Source: Pseudomonadota bacterium (GTDB taxonomy: Bacteria; Pseudomonadota; Alphaproteobacteria; Rickettsiales; UBA6187). From it: a DNA stretch of 64,000 bases. This document shows positions 36,120 through 44,339 of this stretch, piece by piece. Position 1 is the stretch's first letter. Every line of letters begins with the position of its first letter. The stretch spans positions 310,001 to 374,000 of the forward strand of contig JAQCEY010000001.1 of NCBI GenBank assembly GCA_027620075.1. The letters run 5' to 3'. Position numbers and translations under genes: made by a program. Below the pieces are notes generated by a model. That model was given only the letters and a program-made list of their open reading frames with translations. It searched no databases and was not told the origin of the DNA.

Positions 36120-36725
36120 TTAGTCGATTTCGTGTACGCCCCTTCTGATACGCATTTCCATAACATGCTTTCTAAGTACATCTATCAATTTCTGACCGTC
36201 TTTTATTGCATACAGCACCACCATAGGTGTTGATTTATCGGACGTATCAAGAACTACGTTGCCACAGCCGAACATACGCAGTGCAAACGGCTCAAGGAAC
36301 GTAATATCCTTTATCCTGAACAATTCAAGCTCGTCGGTACTTCTTGAAAATACCCCTTCTTTTTCATGAATACGTTCGGTTGTTATTCTATATCGGTGAC
36401 ACCTTATTACCAGCCAAACCCAAAACGCCCAGACAATCGGAACAAAAAAGAAGGCTTTACAGACCAGAATATAATAATCCCTGTATTGTGAGATAGTAGA
36501 GTTTGCAAGGAACTTATCCCAAAATGAAGGAGCGAAAATAGCGAATAAGAAGATAATAACACATACGGTATATACATTAAAATTTACTATTTGCGAAGGC
36601 CCACCTTCATAAATTAGCTTCTCAGGCGGAAGCGACCTGCCGTCCATACCTTCCCCTGCAACTCCCCTTTCATTTAAAAAAGGTCTATCATCAAAACTCA
36701 TAAAGCAAAACCCCATTAACCCCAT
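36120..36725 (-). CDS. Membrane protein with bacterial PH domain (YdbS/YdbT-like)
   Basis: This protein of up to 201 aa has two transmembrane helices (about 48-68 and 88-110). A bPH2-type domain follows, with the telltale RYRITTERIHEKEGVFSRSTDELELFRIKDITFLEPFALRMFGCGNVVLDTSD pattern (residues about 112-165). Such proteins are inner-membrane and often of unknown function. The start is uncertain: in-frame ATGs at 36725, 36716 and 36701 each have GGGG or similar nearby. The one at 36701 gives MSFDDRPF, a plausible N-terminus. A minus-strand terminator lies about 175 bp beyond its stop, after the palindromic element. Confidence 0.8.
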   Translation of the reverse strand: MGLMGFCFMSFDDRPFLNERGVAGEGMDGRSLPPEKLIYEGGPSQIVNFNVYTVCVIIFLFAIFAPSFWDKFLANSTISQYRDYYILVCKAFFFVPIVWAFWVWLVIRCHRYRITTERIHEKEGVFSRSTDELELFRIKDITFLEPFALRMFGCGNVVLDTSDKSTPMVVLYAIKDGQKLIDVLRKHVMEMRIRRGVHEID

Positions 36726-36814
36726 TATTGTAACTATACAAGGTTAGCACATATAAAAAAATTGACAAGTAATTAAGGTTATCCTTTTATATAAATTTAC
36801 GGGATTTAATAATA

Positions 36815-37321
36815 ATGGTTCAAGTAGTAAAAATGAAACGATTAATATTAAGTATTGCTCTCACAATATTAGCGTCATCATGCGTACCGAAGCCTGTTAT
36901 TGTCGACGTAAAAGACTACAAGGACAAATATCTTGACTGCAACCAGCTTGAATCTGCCGTAAGAAGTGCCCAAAGGTTTAAAAGTGCGGCAAATGCCGAA
37001 GAAGGCTTCAGGTTGGGATATATTTTCCCACCAACGGCAGCACTCGGCATATACCGTTTAAACAGAGCTGAAAGTGCCGCAAACAAAAGAATAGAATACA
37101 TCGAGCGTCTTGCCGACCAAAAAGAGTGCAATGCCGAGGCAAAGCCGCAAATAATTAACCCGCAAATTCTGGATTATCCGAACGAAAGCCACTTAAAAAA
37201 AGACGGTTACAATTTTTACCGATATAACGGACAACCTCAATATAGACCGTCATCGTCTTTTAAAGCGACAACACAATATCTCAATCCGCAGGATTACTAT
37301 AACGTGCATTTAAACCCTTAA
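36815..37321 (+). CDS. Putative lipoprotein of unknown function
   Basis: This is a 168-aa protein. The N-terminus MKRLILSIALTILASSC is a lipoprotein signal with lipobox L-A-S-S-C. The better start may be the ATG at 36833, which begins exactly at that signal. The mature protein has a helical region with a conserved-looking YLDCNQLESAVRSAQRF block and one further Cys. A short hydrophobic segment (LGYIFPPTAALGIY) and a Tyr/Asn/Pro-rich tail follow. The Q-L-x-x-x-I-x-x pattern and small hydrophobic hairpin recall small outer-membrane lipoproteins, but no named family was recognised. Its stop overlaps the convergent gene by four bases. Confidence 0.7.
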   Translation: MVQVVKMKRLILSIALTILASSCVPKPVIVDVKDYKDKYLDCNQLESAVRSAQRFKSAANAEEGFRLGYIFPPTAALGIYRLNRAESAANKRIEYIERLADQKECNAEAKPQIINPQILDYPNESHLKKDGYNFYRYNGQPQYRPSSSFKATTQYLNPQDYYNVHLNP

Positions 37322-37653
37322 TTACCGTCAATTTTATAATTTTTTAAAAAACGTCTTATTATCTCTTTATCATCAGAGTTTATAACTCGCAGCTCGGAAG
37401 TTTTATTGTCCGCTTTATCGGAATCCAGCAATTGCTTTTCCAGCGGAACAACTTTAACAAGCAATCCCGTAAGCTTGGTCAACAACGAAACCGCATTATC
37501 CTTATCACCCCAGATATAACTATGCCCACCCGTGCAATCACCATCGGCAATTTCTATATCACGTTCAAGCCTTGCTATCAGATTTACAATGATTTTCCTT
37601 GTTTTTCCAAGCCCTTCCTTATGTTCACCGATAATTCTACCATAATCATTCAT
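37318..37653 (-). CDS. Small helical protein of unknown function, possibly phage-related
   Basis: This is a 111-aa protein. The middle contains ADGDCTGGHSYIWGDKDNAV followed by SLLTKLTGLLVKVVPLEKQLL. It thus has a short Cys/His segment and an amphipathic helix that resembles helices in small phage packaging or regulatory proteins. The similarity is by pattern only. It starts with an ATG about 210 bp before the convergent-side phage-type gene pair and ends four bases inside the lipoprotein gene. Function unknown. Confidence 0.55.
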   Translation of the reverse strand: MNDYGRIIGEHKEGLGKTRKIIVNLIARLERDIEIADGDCTGGHSYIWGDKDNAVSLLTKLTGLLVKVVPLEKQLLDSDKADNKTSELRVINSDDKEIIRRFLKNYKIDGN

Positions 37654-37766
37654 AGTCAGACTTTATATATATTGAACATCATACTACCATTTAAATATAC
37701 ACAAAATAGACCGGCTATGTAAGCCTTGAAGAAAAAAATGTTATCAACATTAAAACAATATGTTAC

Positions 37767-37797
37767 ATGAAATATCAAAAAAATTATGATATTTCAT
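37767..37797. promoter_or_regulatory. Perfect inverted repeat upstream of phage-type genes
   Basis: ATGAAATATCA (37767-37777) and TGATATTTCAT (37787-37797) are perfect inverted copies separated by nine A/T-rich bases. They lie about 85 bp before the start at 37880. An AT-only symmetric site fits a repressor operator better than a terminator. Confidence 0.4.
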
Positions 37798-37879
37798 AAA
37801 TTATATTTGCATAACAAAATATTTTCAACCTATAATTGATTTTATATGGGGGATATCAATTCTAATAATGGAGATAATT

Positions 37880-38278
37880 ATGCATAAGAACACATCGGAT
37901 AAACACCAGTCGAATCAACTCTTAATTGAAGAATTGTTAAGATACTTTGAAATTAACACAAAGGATTTAACAGGTGAAATAGCTTTATGGCAATCGGTTG
38001 TTATGCAGGCGGTAATTGACTCAATATCAAAGCCGAAAGATATCAAGGCAAAGATAGAGCGGGCAAAAACAATATCGTGGTTTTCACATAAGAATGAAGA
38101 TTTTATATTAGTTTGCTCATTTGCAGAATTAAGTCCTGATTTTATAATTCAAGGATTACGGAAAATACTAAAAAAGAACAAAAAACCTTACATCTCAAGA
38201 TATAATAAAAAACACAGACAACTAAACAAGTTATCCGGCAATGTATCTATTGAGCAAAAATACAAAAAAGCTATCTAG
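37880..38278 (+). CDS. Small phage-associated-type protein
   Basis: This is a 132-aa protein. The ATG at 37880 has GGAG six bases upstream and is preferred to the ATG at 37868, which contains that ribosome site. The block EIALWQSVVMQAVIDSISKP followed by AKTISWFSHKNEDFILVCSF resembles short alphaproteobacterial prophage proteins. Their pattern is ALW/LQAV...WL...DF..VC..A.L.P (from memory). The C-terminus is very basic (KKNKKPYISRYNKKHRQ), consistent with nucleic-acid binding. It is followed after 28 bp by another phage-type gene on the same strand. Function unknown. Confidence 0.65.
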   Translation: MHKNTSDKHQSNQLLIEELLRYFEINTKDLTGEIALWQSVVMQAVIDSISKPKDIKAKIERAKTISWFSHKNEDFILVCSFAELSPDFIIQGLRKILKKNKKPYISRYNKKHRQLNKLSGNVSIEQKYKKAI

Positions 38279-38306
38279 AATATATCACAAACAGAGGATT
38301 TTTTAC

Positions 38307-38801
38307 ATGGGATTTTCAAGAAAAAGAGGTCGTCCAAAAACACTAAAAGTTGAAAAAGATTACGGCACCCCCCAATTACAAACCAAGAAGAACTTAGGCA
38401 TTACAACCGAACCGCTTGACCTATGCCTAAAAAAGAAGCTTATTTCACAAGATGAGCATGAAGCAGGAATAAGGCTTAGATGGCTATACACTCTACGCTT
38501 CGGCTCACCTAATATAAGTGCCTATAGCTACGAAAAGATTAGCACCGGAAGCTTCAGGAATGACGATGAAAACTGGCTAAAAGAAAGAAGTTTAGAATAT
38601 GAAAATGCTATGAAAGAGCTTTGCAAAATAAATGCAAAAAGGATAGTTATGAATATCTGTATATTCCACTTAAGAAGTAGCTTTCTACTACCTTATTACG
38701 ATGGAATTACAATTTCGGAAGCAAACAAAAGAAAGAAGCTATTTACAACCTTCAAAGACGGAATGGAAGTTCTGGCAACAAGTCTGGGGAAAAAAGGATA
38801 G
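38307..38801 (+). CDS. Small phage-type protein with N-terminal AT-hook-like motif
   Basis: This is a 164-aa protein. The ATG at 38307 with AGAGGA eight bases upstream is preferred to an upstream frame start at 38241 that overlaps the previous gene. The N-terminus MGFSRKRGRPKTLKVEKDYG contains an R-G-R-P AT-hook-like element. The block EPLDLCLKKKLISQDEHEAG and IRLRWLYTLRFGSP follows. Similar blocks occur in small alphaproteobacterial phage-linked proteins (from memory), so a DNA-binding or packaging-related role is possible. It converges on rpoN with a 7-bp gap. Confidence 0.65.
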   Translation: MGFSRKRGRPKTLKVEKDYGTPQLQTKKNLGITTEPLDLCLKKKLISQDEHEAGIRLRWLYTLRFGSPNISAYSYEKISTGSFRNDDENWLKERSLEYENAMKELCKINAKRIVMNICIFHLRSSFLLPYYDGITISEANKRKKLFTTFKDGMEVLATSLGKKG

Positions 38802-38808
38802 CCCCCCC

Positions 38809-40254
38809 TTAGCTCATCTTTTTATCAGCACGACGCTGCACGGACGAACCTATGCCCATTGCCTCGCGGTATTTCATGACCGTTCTGCGTGCTACATCTA
38901 CGCCCTTTGCCTTTAAGATTGAGGCTATTTTAGCGTCCGAAAGGACTGATGCATTTTTCTCTCTGTCAATCAGCTCCTTAATCATGAATTTTATTCTTTT
39001 ACTTGAAATATCTTCAATCCCGTCAGTGCTTCCTACCGATGATGAAAAGAAATATTTAAGCTCGTATATTCCCATATGCGTTGCGATATATTTTCCGTTT
39101 ATCACACGGCTGACGGTGCTTTCGTGCATTTCTATCTTCTGCGCAATATCGCTAAGTACCAGAGGCTTTAAAAAATGTATCCCTTTTTTAAAGAACCCGT
39201 CTTGCTGCATTACCAACTCAGTAGCAACCTTTAAGATAGTATTCGCCCTCTGATCCAACGCTTTAACCAGCCAGTTGGCACTAGTAAACTGCTCGGTCAG
39301 GAACTTTTTACTTCCTTTATCATTAACTTTACACTCAACTTCGGAATAATATTTTCTATTTACCAATACCCTCGGTAAAATTTCGTTATTAATTTCAAGT
39401 ATCCACTTACCTTTATCCGCTCTTTTTAAGAAAACATCAGGATACAGAACCTGAACATTTTCCGATGAAAAACTACTTCCCGGTCTGGGATTAAGGGCTT
39501 TTATCTCCTCACACATCTGCAACAGGTCTTCCTCATCAACCTTACAAACCCGCTTCAATCCCTTAATATCCCGCTTTGCGAACATGTCTATATTTTCTAC
39601 AAAACGCTGCATAGCAGGGTCAAATCGGTCTTTTTCCTTTAATTGCAATGCAAGGCACTCTTGCAGGTTTCTCGCAAAAACACCGGTAGGCTCAAATCCC
39701 TGCAGCACCTCTAAAGTTGATTCAATTTCTTTAAAATCGCACTTTAATAGCTGACATAACGAGTTTAAATCACCCGATATATATCCGTTATCATCAAGCA
39801 TATCCGTAAGATGTAGGGCTATCATCTTTTGCACCGGGTCGATAATGTCTATATTTATCTGGTCAATTATATGGTCTTTTAGTGTAATTTTGGGCGATGC
39901 TATCTGCTCTATGCCATATTCATTCTCACTAAAATCAGAACCTCCGGACTTCCCTACTCCTGTATATGTAGGAGAATCGCTGTCATATATCGCCGGAGAA
40001 ACCTGATCATCGTCCCATGAATAATCTTTTTCACTATCGGGAACCATATCCGGCTCGGATTGTTCATCTTTTTTCGAATCCGTATTTTCAACTTCACTAA
40101 CACAGTTATCTAAAAAGGGGTTTTCTTCTATCTGCTGTTCTACATATTCTTGCAACTCAATATTGCTCAATTGCAGAATTTTTATCGCCTGCTGCAACTG
40201 AGGTGTCATCACCATTGATTGAGACTGTTTAATATGTAAACTTAAGTCAGCCAC
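38809..40254 (-). CDS. rpoN: RNA polymerase sigma-54 factor
   Basis: This is a 481-aa alternative sigma factor recognising -24/-12 promoters and needing AAA+ activators. Region I is clear: LSLHIKQSQSMVMTPQLQQA then IKILQLSNIELQEYVEQQIEENPFLD. An acidic region II follows. The C-terminal part has the HTH block SDIAQKIEMHESTVSRVING and the RpoN box ARRTVMKYREAMGI, a slight variant of ARRTVAKYRE. Length is normal. Upstream, divergent from the PAS-GGDEF gene, lies a -24/-12-like sequence. No enhancer-binding activator gene is in the window. Confidence 0.97.
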   Translation of the reverse strand: MADLSLHIKQSQSMVMTPQLQQAIKILQLSNIELQEYVEQQIEENPFLDNCVSEVENTDSKKDEQSEPDMVPDSEKDYSWDDDQVSPAIYDSDSPTYTGVGKSGGSDFSENEYGIEQIASPKITLKDHIIDQINIDIIDPVQKMIALHLTDMLDDNGYISGDLNSLCQLLKCDFKEIESTLEVLQGFEPTGVFARNLQECLALQLKEKDRFDPAMQRFVENIDMFAKRDIKGLKRVCKVDEEDLLQMCEEIKALNPRPGSSFSSENVQVLYPDVFLKRADKGKWILEINNEILPRVLVNRKYYSEVECKVNDKGSKKFLTEQFTSANWLVKALDQRANTILKVATELVMQQDGFFKKGIHFLKPLVLSDIAQKIEMHESTVSRVINGKYIATHMGIYELKYFFSSSVGSTDGIEDISSKRIKFMIKELIDREKNASVLSDAKIASILKAKGVDVARRTVMKYREAMGIGSSVQRRADKKMS

Positions 40255-40309
40255 ATTTACCCCTTATTTATAGACTAAGTCTAATCTCAAAATCATCATT
40301 TTATACTTT

Positions 40310-40325
40310 TGGCATAAATTATGCA
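40310..40325 (+). promoter_or_regulatory. Possible sigma-54 (-24/-12) promoter
   Basis: TGGCA at 40310-40314 and TGCA at 40322-40325 place GG and GC exactly 12 bases apart, as in TGGCAC-N5-TTGC. It points toward the diguanylate cyclase gene about 200 bp away and lies 56 bp upstream of rpoN itself. The sequence is also a short palindrome (GCATAA-A-TTATGC), so the match could be chance. Confidence 0.3.
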
Positions 40326-40525
40326 TATAATTTTATATTAACCTAAAAACATGATTATTTCTACGATTAAATAAAAAATCGTTTTTTCAATTTTTGATTG
40401 ACTTTAATGCGTTTTTATAAGAATATAAGAAATATACTATATGTTGTGTTTTTAAGGTTAAAAAAACACCTAGTCTAGTAAATGGCAGGATTATTCGCCA
40501 ACCCAAAAAGCAGGAGGCTTGTTCA

Positions 40526-41599
40526 ATGACTTCCACTAAAAAACCAAAAAGAACGTATCAATCATTATTCAAAGTTCTGGAAAACAAAAAACCCAAAAGC
40601 GTCGCCAAGAAAGCAGCTTCATTTACAAAATCCCTCCCTTTTTCAACTAAATCACAAAAACTCAAAGAAGAGCTTGATTTACTTACATCATATTCATCGG
40701 ATACTATATATCGTCTTCGATATAACAGCATGACATATGATTATATCAGCCCTGCGATAGTAAAACTGCTTGGTTTTACTCCTGAAGAAATGAAAAAGAT
40801 AAATTTCCGCTCATTAATTATTGAAACAAAAATAATAAGCAACGGAATGAAATCAATTAAATCATTTGATGAACTGGAAAAAACCCGTAAGAACGGCGAT
40901 GTCAACAAATGGCAGGCAGATTATCTTGTAAGAACACGTGACGGAAGAAAAATATGGTTAACCGATGTATCTTACCCGTGGTTTGATGATGAAGGCAACA
41001 TTATCGGCTCCATAGGCTCCTTAAGAGATATTAGTGACCGTGTGGAGGCGGAAGAAAAAAATAGCCGTGAACTGGTGAAAATGGCTAACACCGACCCGTT
41101 GACAGGCACAGCTAACCGCAGGGTCTTCTTTGAAAGCATTGACACGGAAATAAAACGTTCACAACGTACGGACAACCCATTTGCCATTTTAATTGCCGAT
41201 ATTGATTTCTTTAAAAAGATAAATGACGATTACGGTCATTCAACGGGGGATAAAATATTAAAAGAAATCAGCGAGATTATGTTAACATGTGTCCGTGATA
41301 CGGATCTTCTGGCTCGCATAGGCGGCGAAGAGTTCGGTATATTCTTGCCCGACACCTCCGAGGAAGGAGCATATTGGGTAGCCGACAGGATATGCAAAAC
41401 GGTTGCAAAGCATAATTTCTTTGTAAAAGGCTCAATAATGCCTATAAAATGCACGGTTTCTATCGGAATTGCGTGTAATGAGGAAAATAACGAATTAAAC
41501 TCAAGTGAACTTTATAAACAAGCCGATACAAGGCTTTATATTGCAAAAAACACCGGTAGAAATCAGGTATCTAACGACGAGATTGTTAAACTACATTAA
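40526..41599 (+). CDS. PAS-GGDEF diguanylate cyclase
   Basis: This is a 357-aa cytoplasmic c-di-GMP synthase. A basic N-terminus of about 45 residues precedes a PAS domain (about 55-165: TIYRLRYNSMTYDYISPAIVKLLGF, cited here by residues 52-76, ending WLTDVSYPWFDDEGNIIGSIG-type sequence). The GGDEF domain is at about 185-350: DPLTGTANRRVFFE, DIDFFKKINDDYGHSTGD and an intact ARIGGEEFG active site. An RDTD (RxxD) inhibitory c-di-GMP site lies just before it. The start has AGGAGG upstream. A strong terminator follows. With PleD it is one of two cyclases in the window; no EAL phosphodiesterase is seen. Confidence 0.93.
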   Translation: MTSTKKPKRTYQSLFKVLENKKPKSVAKKAASFTKSLPFSTKSQKLKEELDLLTSYSSDTIYRLRYNSMTYDYISPAIVKLLGFTPEEMKKINFRSLIIETKIISNGMKSIKSFDELEKTRKNGDVNKWQADYLVRTRDGRKIWLTDVSYPWFDDEGNIIGSIGSLRDISDRVEAEEKNSRELVKMANTDPLTGTANRRVFFESIDTEIKRSQRTDNPFAILIADIDFFKKINDDYGHSTGDKILKEISEIMLTCVRDTDLLARIGGEEFGIFLPDTSEEGAYWVADRICKTVAKHNFFVKGSIMPIKCTVSIGIACNEENNELNSSELYKQADTRLYIAKNTGRNQVSNDEIVKLH

Positions 41600-41611
41600 T
41601 GTCATAAACAA

Positions 41612-41641
41612 AAAAACAGCCCTTTTTAAGGGGCTGTTTTT
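41612..41641. terminator. Bidirectional rho-independent terminator
   Basis: AAAAACAGCCC (41612-41622) pairs with GGGCTGTTTTT (41631-41641), giving a GC core flanked by A-run and T-run. It serves both the GGDEF gene on the plus strand and the bufferin gene on the minus strand, which converge here. Confidence 0.9.
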
Positions 41642-41661
41642 CACATTTAAAAGTAGTATGA

Positions 41662-41940
41662 CTACTCACCTTTCGAAGGCTCCAAAGAACCGCCTGCAAG
41701 ACGCTCACAAAGACCTTTCGGCAATGATATAAACGCAGCAGTAGAACCGTCAACAGTAGAATGACCGGCACAAGAATGGTCGGCAAATTTTGAACCACAG
41801 TCATTTGCACCGGCTTTAGCAACGCCGTAGCATTTTTCTTTTTCTTCAGCTTTTGCATCAACAGCAATAGCAGCACCACTAACAGCCAACAAACCGGTTG
41901 CAGCGGCAGTAAGGAAAGTTTTTTTCAATTTTGTATTCAT
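41662..41940 (-). CDS. bufA1: BufA1-type bufferin (DUF2282), orphan
   Basis: This is a 92-aa exported peptide. The ATG at 41940 has GGAG eight bases upstream, and a signal peptide follows (MNTKLKKTFLTAAATGLLAV then SGAAIAVDAKA). The mature part has the DUF2282 core EKCYGVAKAGANDCG, then SCAGHSTVDG and LPKGLCERLAGG, with the four conserved Cys. Bufferins are copper-responsive peptides whose Cys are modified by BufB (DUF692) with BufC. Neither partner gene is adjacent. A SigF-type promoter match lies 50-75 bp upstream, and sigF-nrsF are divergently encoded next door, which strongly supports regulation by SigF. Confidence 0.88.
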   Translation of the reverse strand: MNTKLKKTFLTAAATGLLAVSGAAIAVDAKAEEKEKCYGVAKAGANDCGSKFADHSCAGHSTVDGSTAAFISLPKGLCERLAGGSLEPSKGE

Positions 41941-41989
41941 TTTTAGTTCTCCAAAATATTTTAAAATTAATTGATTGGTCGCTAACATA

Positions 41990-42015
41990 TTCGACTCAAT
42001 CCAGCATATAGTTAC
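41990..42015 (-). promoter_or_regulatory. SigF (ECF) promoter upstream of bufA1
   Basis: On the minus strand, GTAACT (42015-42010), a 16-base spacer and CGAA (41993-41990) match the Caulobacter SigF consensus as I recall it, GTAACC-N16-CGAA, in five of six -35 bases and all -10 bases. It points at bufA1, whose ATG is at 41940, with a leader of about 40 bases. No equally good match is seen before sigF itself. Confidence 0.7.
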
Positions 42016-42174
42016 AGATTATTTTTTAAAATCTACAAAATCTTTTATAGTTATTACAAATAAATTCGCCTATGACAAATTTATCGAACACCACATAAAA
42101 TCATACTCCTAAGATTGACCTGTTGATAATAAACCTTTATACCGTTAACATTGCTCAAGTAAACTTACTGATTT

Positions 42175-42717
42175 ATGGCAGAAAACTTAATATCCCTTGA
42201 AGAATTGATGCACCGTTCCCAGCAAGGGGACAAGCAGGCATATGCGTCACTTTTGGGTGAGTGTAACCGCATTTTAAAAGGTTATCTCATGAAAAAGATA
42301 TCAAATTCCGAGGACGTTGAGGACATAATACAAGAAATACTGATATCCCTGCATAACGCAAGGCATACTTACGATAAATCACGCCCTTTTAAGCCGTGGC
42401 TATTTTCTATCGCAAAATTCCGTTTATACGACCATTTTAGGAAGATATATAAAAAATCCGAGAATGAATCCGATTATTTAAACGAAATATCACATGAATT
42501 TGATATAAATGTAACCGAATCAGATGATGAATACGAAGAACTATATGGGGCAATAGATGAATTACCTGAAAAACAACGAAAAATTATCGAATTAATGAAG
42601 GTTGAGGGCTACACGGCAAAAGAAGTTGCGAAAAAATTAAATATGAGCGAATCGGCGGTAAAGACCTCCGCTCACAGAATATATAAAACATTAAAACAAA
42701 AAATGACTAAAAAATGA
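42175..42717 (+). CDS. sigF: ECF sigma factor, SigF type
   Basis: This is a 180-aa ECF sigma factor. Region 2 contains the core-binding segment ISNSEDVEDIIQEILISLHNAR and then TYDKSRPFKPWLFSIAKFRLYDHFRK, typical of the SigF/ECF16 group. Region 4 ends EKQRKIIELMKVEGYTAKEV and AKKLNMSESAVKTSAHRIYK, the helix-turn-helix that reads the -35 element. The stop overlaps the nrsF start by four bases (ATGA). It is divergent from bufA1 across about 230 bp. Group members control responses to metals and oxidants. Confidence 0.92.
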   Translation: MAENLISLEELMHRSQQGDKQAYASLLGECNRILKGYLMKKISNSEDVEDIIQEILISLHNARHTYDKSRPFKPWLFSIAKFRLYDHFRKIYKKSENESDYLNEISHEFDINVTESDDEYEELYGAIDELPEKQRKIIELMKVEGYTAKEVAKKLNMSESAVKTSAHRIYKTLKQKMTKK

Positions 42718-43358
42718 GTAAGATAGACGACTTAACAAAAAAATTAGTTGACGAACTGGAACCGGTCAAAAAGATGAAAGCACCTGAAATCATGGCTTTA
42801 AAGTGGTTTTTGTCAGGCTTTTCCTATGTTGCTATATTACCTCTTTTCCTACAGTTTCGTTACGATATTTCAGACAAAATGAATGAGCCTGTTTTTATTA
42901 TAGAACTTATAGTAGCAGCTATAGGTTCTGTTTTGTCATGTTTAACGGCGGCTTATTTCGCCGCCCCCGATAGCCATCAGAAAAAGAATCTCAAATTGCT
43001 AGCAACAACCCCTTTCATAGCATTAACGGTGATATTGATAATACGATTAATAGACCAAGGCGGTTCAAATATCCCGATTAACACCACTACCGCCACCTAT
43101 CAGTGTTTTGCCGATATGTTCGCATTTGCAGCATTCCCTATTTTAGTTATGGTGTTTTTAGCCAAAAAGGGTGCAAGCACCAACCAAAGCTGGTCGGGTG
43201 CTATGATTAGCCTTTCTGCGGTCAACTTTTCATATATAGCTTTAAGGCTGATTGAACCTAACGATGAAGCCAAGCATATCCTTACTTGGCATTACGCACC
43301 GATGCTGTTGATGGTTATAATCGGCATGAATATCGGACGAAAGCTCCTTAAATGGTAG
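42714..43358 (+). CDS. nrsF: NrsF-type anti-sigma factor (DUF1109)
   Basis: This is a 214-aa inner membrane protein with about six transmembrane helices after a short cytoplasmic N-terminal segment (KIDDLTKKLVDELEPVKKMK) that would bind SigF. It overlaps sigF by four bases. The C-terminal half has TYQCFADMFAFAAFPILVMV and ALRLIEPNDEAKHILTWHYAP. In the DUF1109 family the corresponding last block usually reads with a Cys-Pro before the acidic pair; here Glu-Pro replaces it. One of two Cys thought to sense metal or oxidant is therefore missing. Confidence 0.85.
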   Translation: MSKIDDLTKKLVDELEPVKKMKAPEIMALKWFLSGFSYVAILPLFLQFRYDISDKMNEPVFIIELIVAAIGSVLSCLTAAYFAAPDSHQKKNLKLLATTPFIALTVILIIRLIDQGGSNIPINTTTATYQCFADMFAFAAFPILVMVFLAKKGASTNQSWSGAMISLSAVNFSYIALRLIEPNDEAKHILTWHYAPMLLMVIIGMNIGRKLLKW

Positions 43359-43359
43359 A

Positions 43360-44247
43360 TTAGTCTTCAAAAACTATCGCAAGAAACTGCTCGGTAGTAA
43401 GGAAATCCTTTCCGTATTCGGCATCATATTTTTGTATTTCCGCCATTTTCAGGATTTCATCTTTAGATTTACCGGCTTTTTTAGCTGTGGCTACGGTTGC
43501 CGTAAAATCTTTAAGCATATCAAGGTTTTTCTGCATTGTTTTCTTATCGGATAATGAGCCGTGTCCGGGAATTATTTTCGTATCATCGTCCACCTTTGAC
43601 AGTATATCCTCCATGGCGTTTATCATAGCTTCAACGCTTCCGCCGTTTGAAGTATCAATAAACGGATATCTGCCGTTAAAATATAAGTCTCCCGTATGCA
43701 CCACATTTGATTTTTTGAAGAAAACCGCACTATCACCGCCCGTATGCCCCTGATAGGCAACTACATCAATATCCTCATCGCCTTCATGCAGATGAAGCCC
43801 TTTAGTGTGCGTTATAAACGGCAGTGCCTCCTGTGGGGCAGGCTCCATAGTTTTATTGAAAGCTTTGATAACCGTTCCGTTTTTTAGCTTATCATATACG
43901 AACTCGTGAGCGATTATATGCACGCCGTCTTTACCGAAATTCTCATTGCCGCCCGTATGGTCAAAATGGAAGTGTGTATTTAGTAAGAATTTTATAGGCT
44001 TTTCCGATATTTTCGATATCTCTTTTTTCAGATCGTCAGATATATCGGCAAACTGGCTGTCGATTATCAATGTTTTATTTTCACCTTTGAGTACACCGAT
44101 ATTACCGCCTTTTGCCTCTATCATATATATATTCTCGGCAGCTTTGAAACTTTTTATCTCAACTTTTTCATCGCCGTGTTTACCGGCAAAAGAGCCGCTT
44201 GTTATCAAAGATGAACTTAATAATACTACGCTTAGTAATTTTTTCAT
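43360..44247 (-). CDS. Exported metallo-beta-lactamase-fold hydrolase
   Basis: This is a 295-aa periplasmic enzyme. The ATG at 44247 with GGGGGA upstream gives a signal peptide (MKKLLSVVLLSSSLITSGSF). The mature protein has NTHFHFDHTGGNE (H-x-H-x-D-H zinc site), GHTGGDSAVFF, VHTGDLYFNGRYPF with the bridging Asp region, and IIPGHGSL with the last His. This order matches the subclass B/quinoprotein-relay/SoxH-like hydrolase group rather than glyoxalase II. The substrate is unknown. It converges on nrsF with no spacer. Confidence 0.88.
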   Translation of the reverse strand: MKKLLSVVLLSSSLITSGSFAGKHGDEKVEIKSFKAAENIYMIEAKGGNIGVLKGENKTLIIDSQFADISDDLKKEISKISEKPIKFLLNTHFHFDHTGGNENFGKDGVHIIAHEFVYDKLKNGTVIKAFNKTMEPAPQEALPFITHTKGLHLHEGDEDIDVVAYQGHTGGDSAVFFKKSNVVHTGDLYFNGRYPFIDTSNGGSVEAMINAMEDILSKVDDDTKIIPGHGSLSDKKTMQKNLDMLKDFTATVATAKKAGKSKDEILKMAEIQKYDAEYGKDFLTTEQFLAIVFED

Positions 44248-44339
44248 ATTGCTTCCCCCTATCATGGTTTTTTAGTTTTAGTAAAATAGCACTACAATAT
44301 AGGGAAAAGCAATATGAATATGGATTACCTTATGGTCAT

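Noticed and set aside
34487-38801. Complete prophage
   Set aside because: No integrase, portal, capsid, tail or lysis gene is present, and housekeeping genes lie on both sides.
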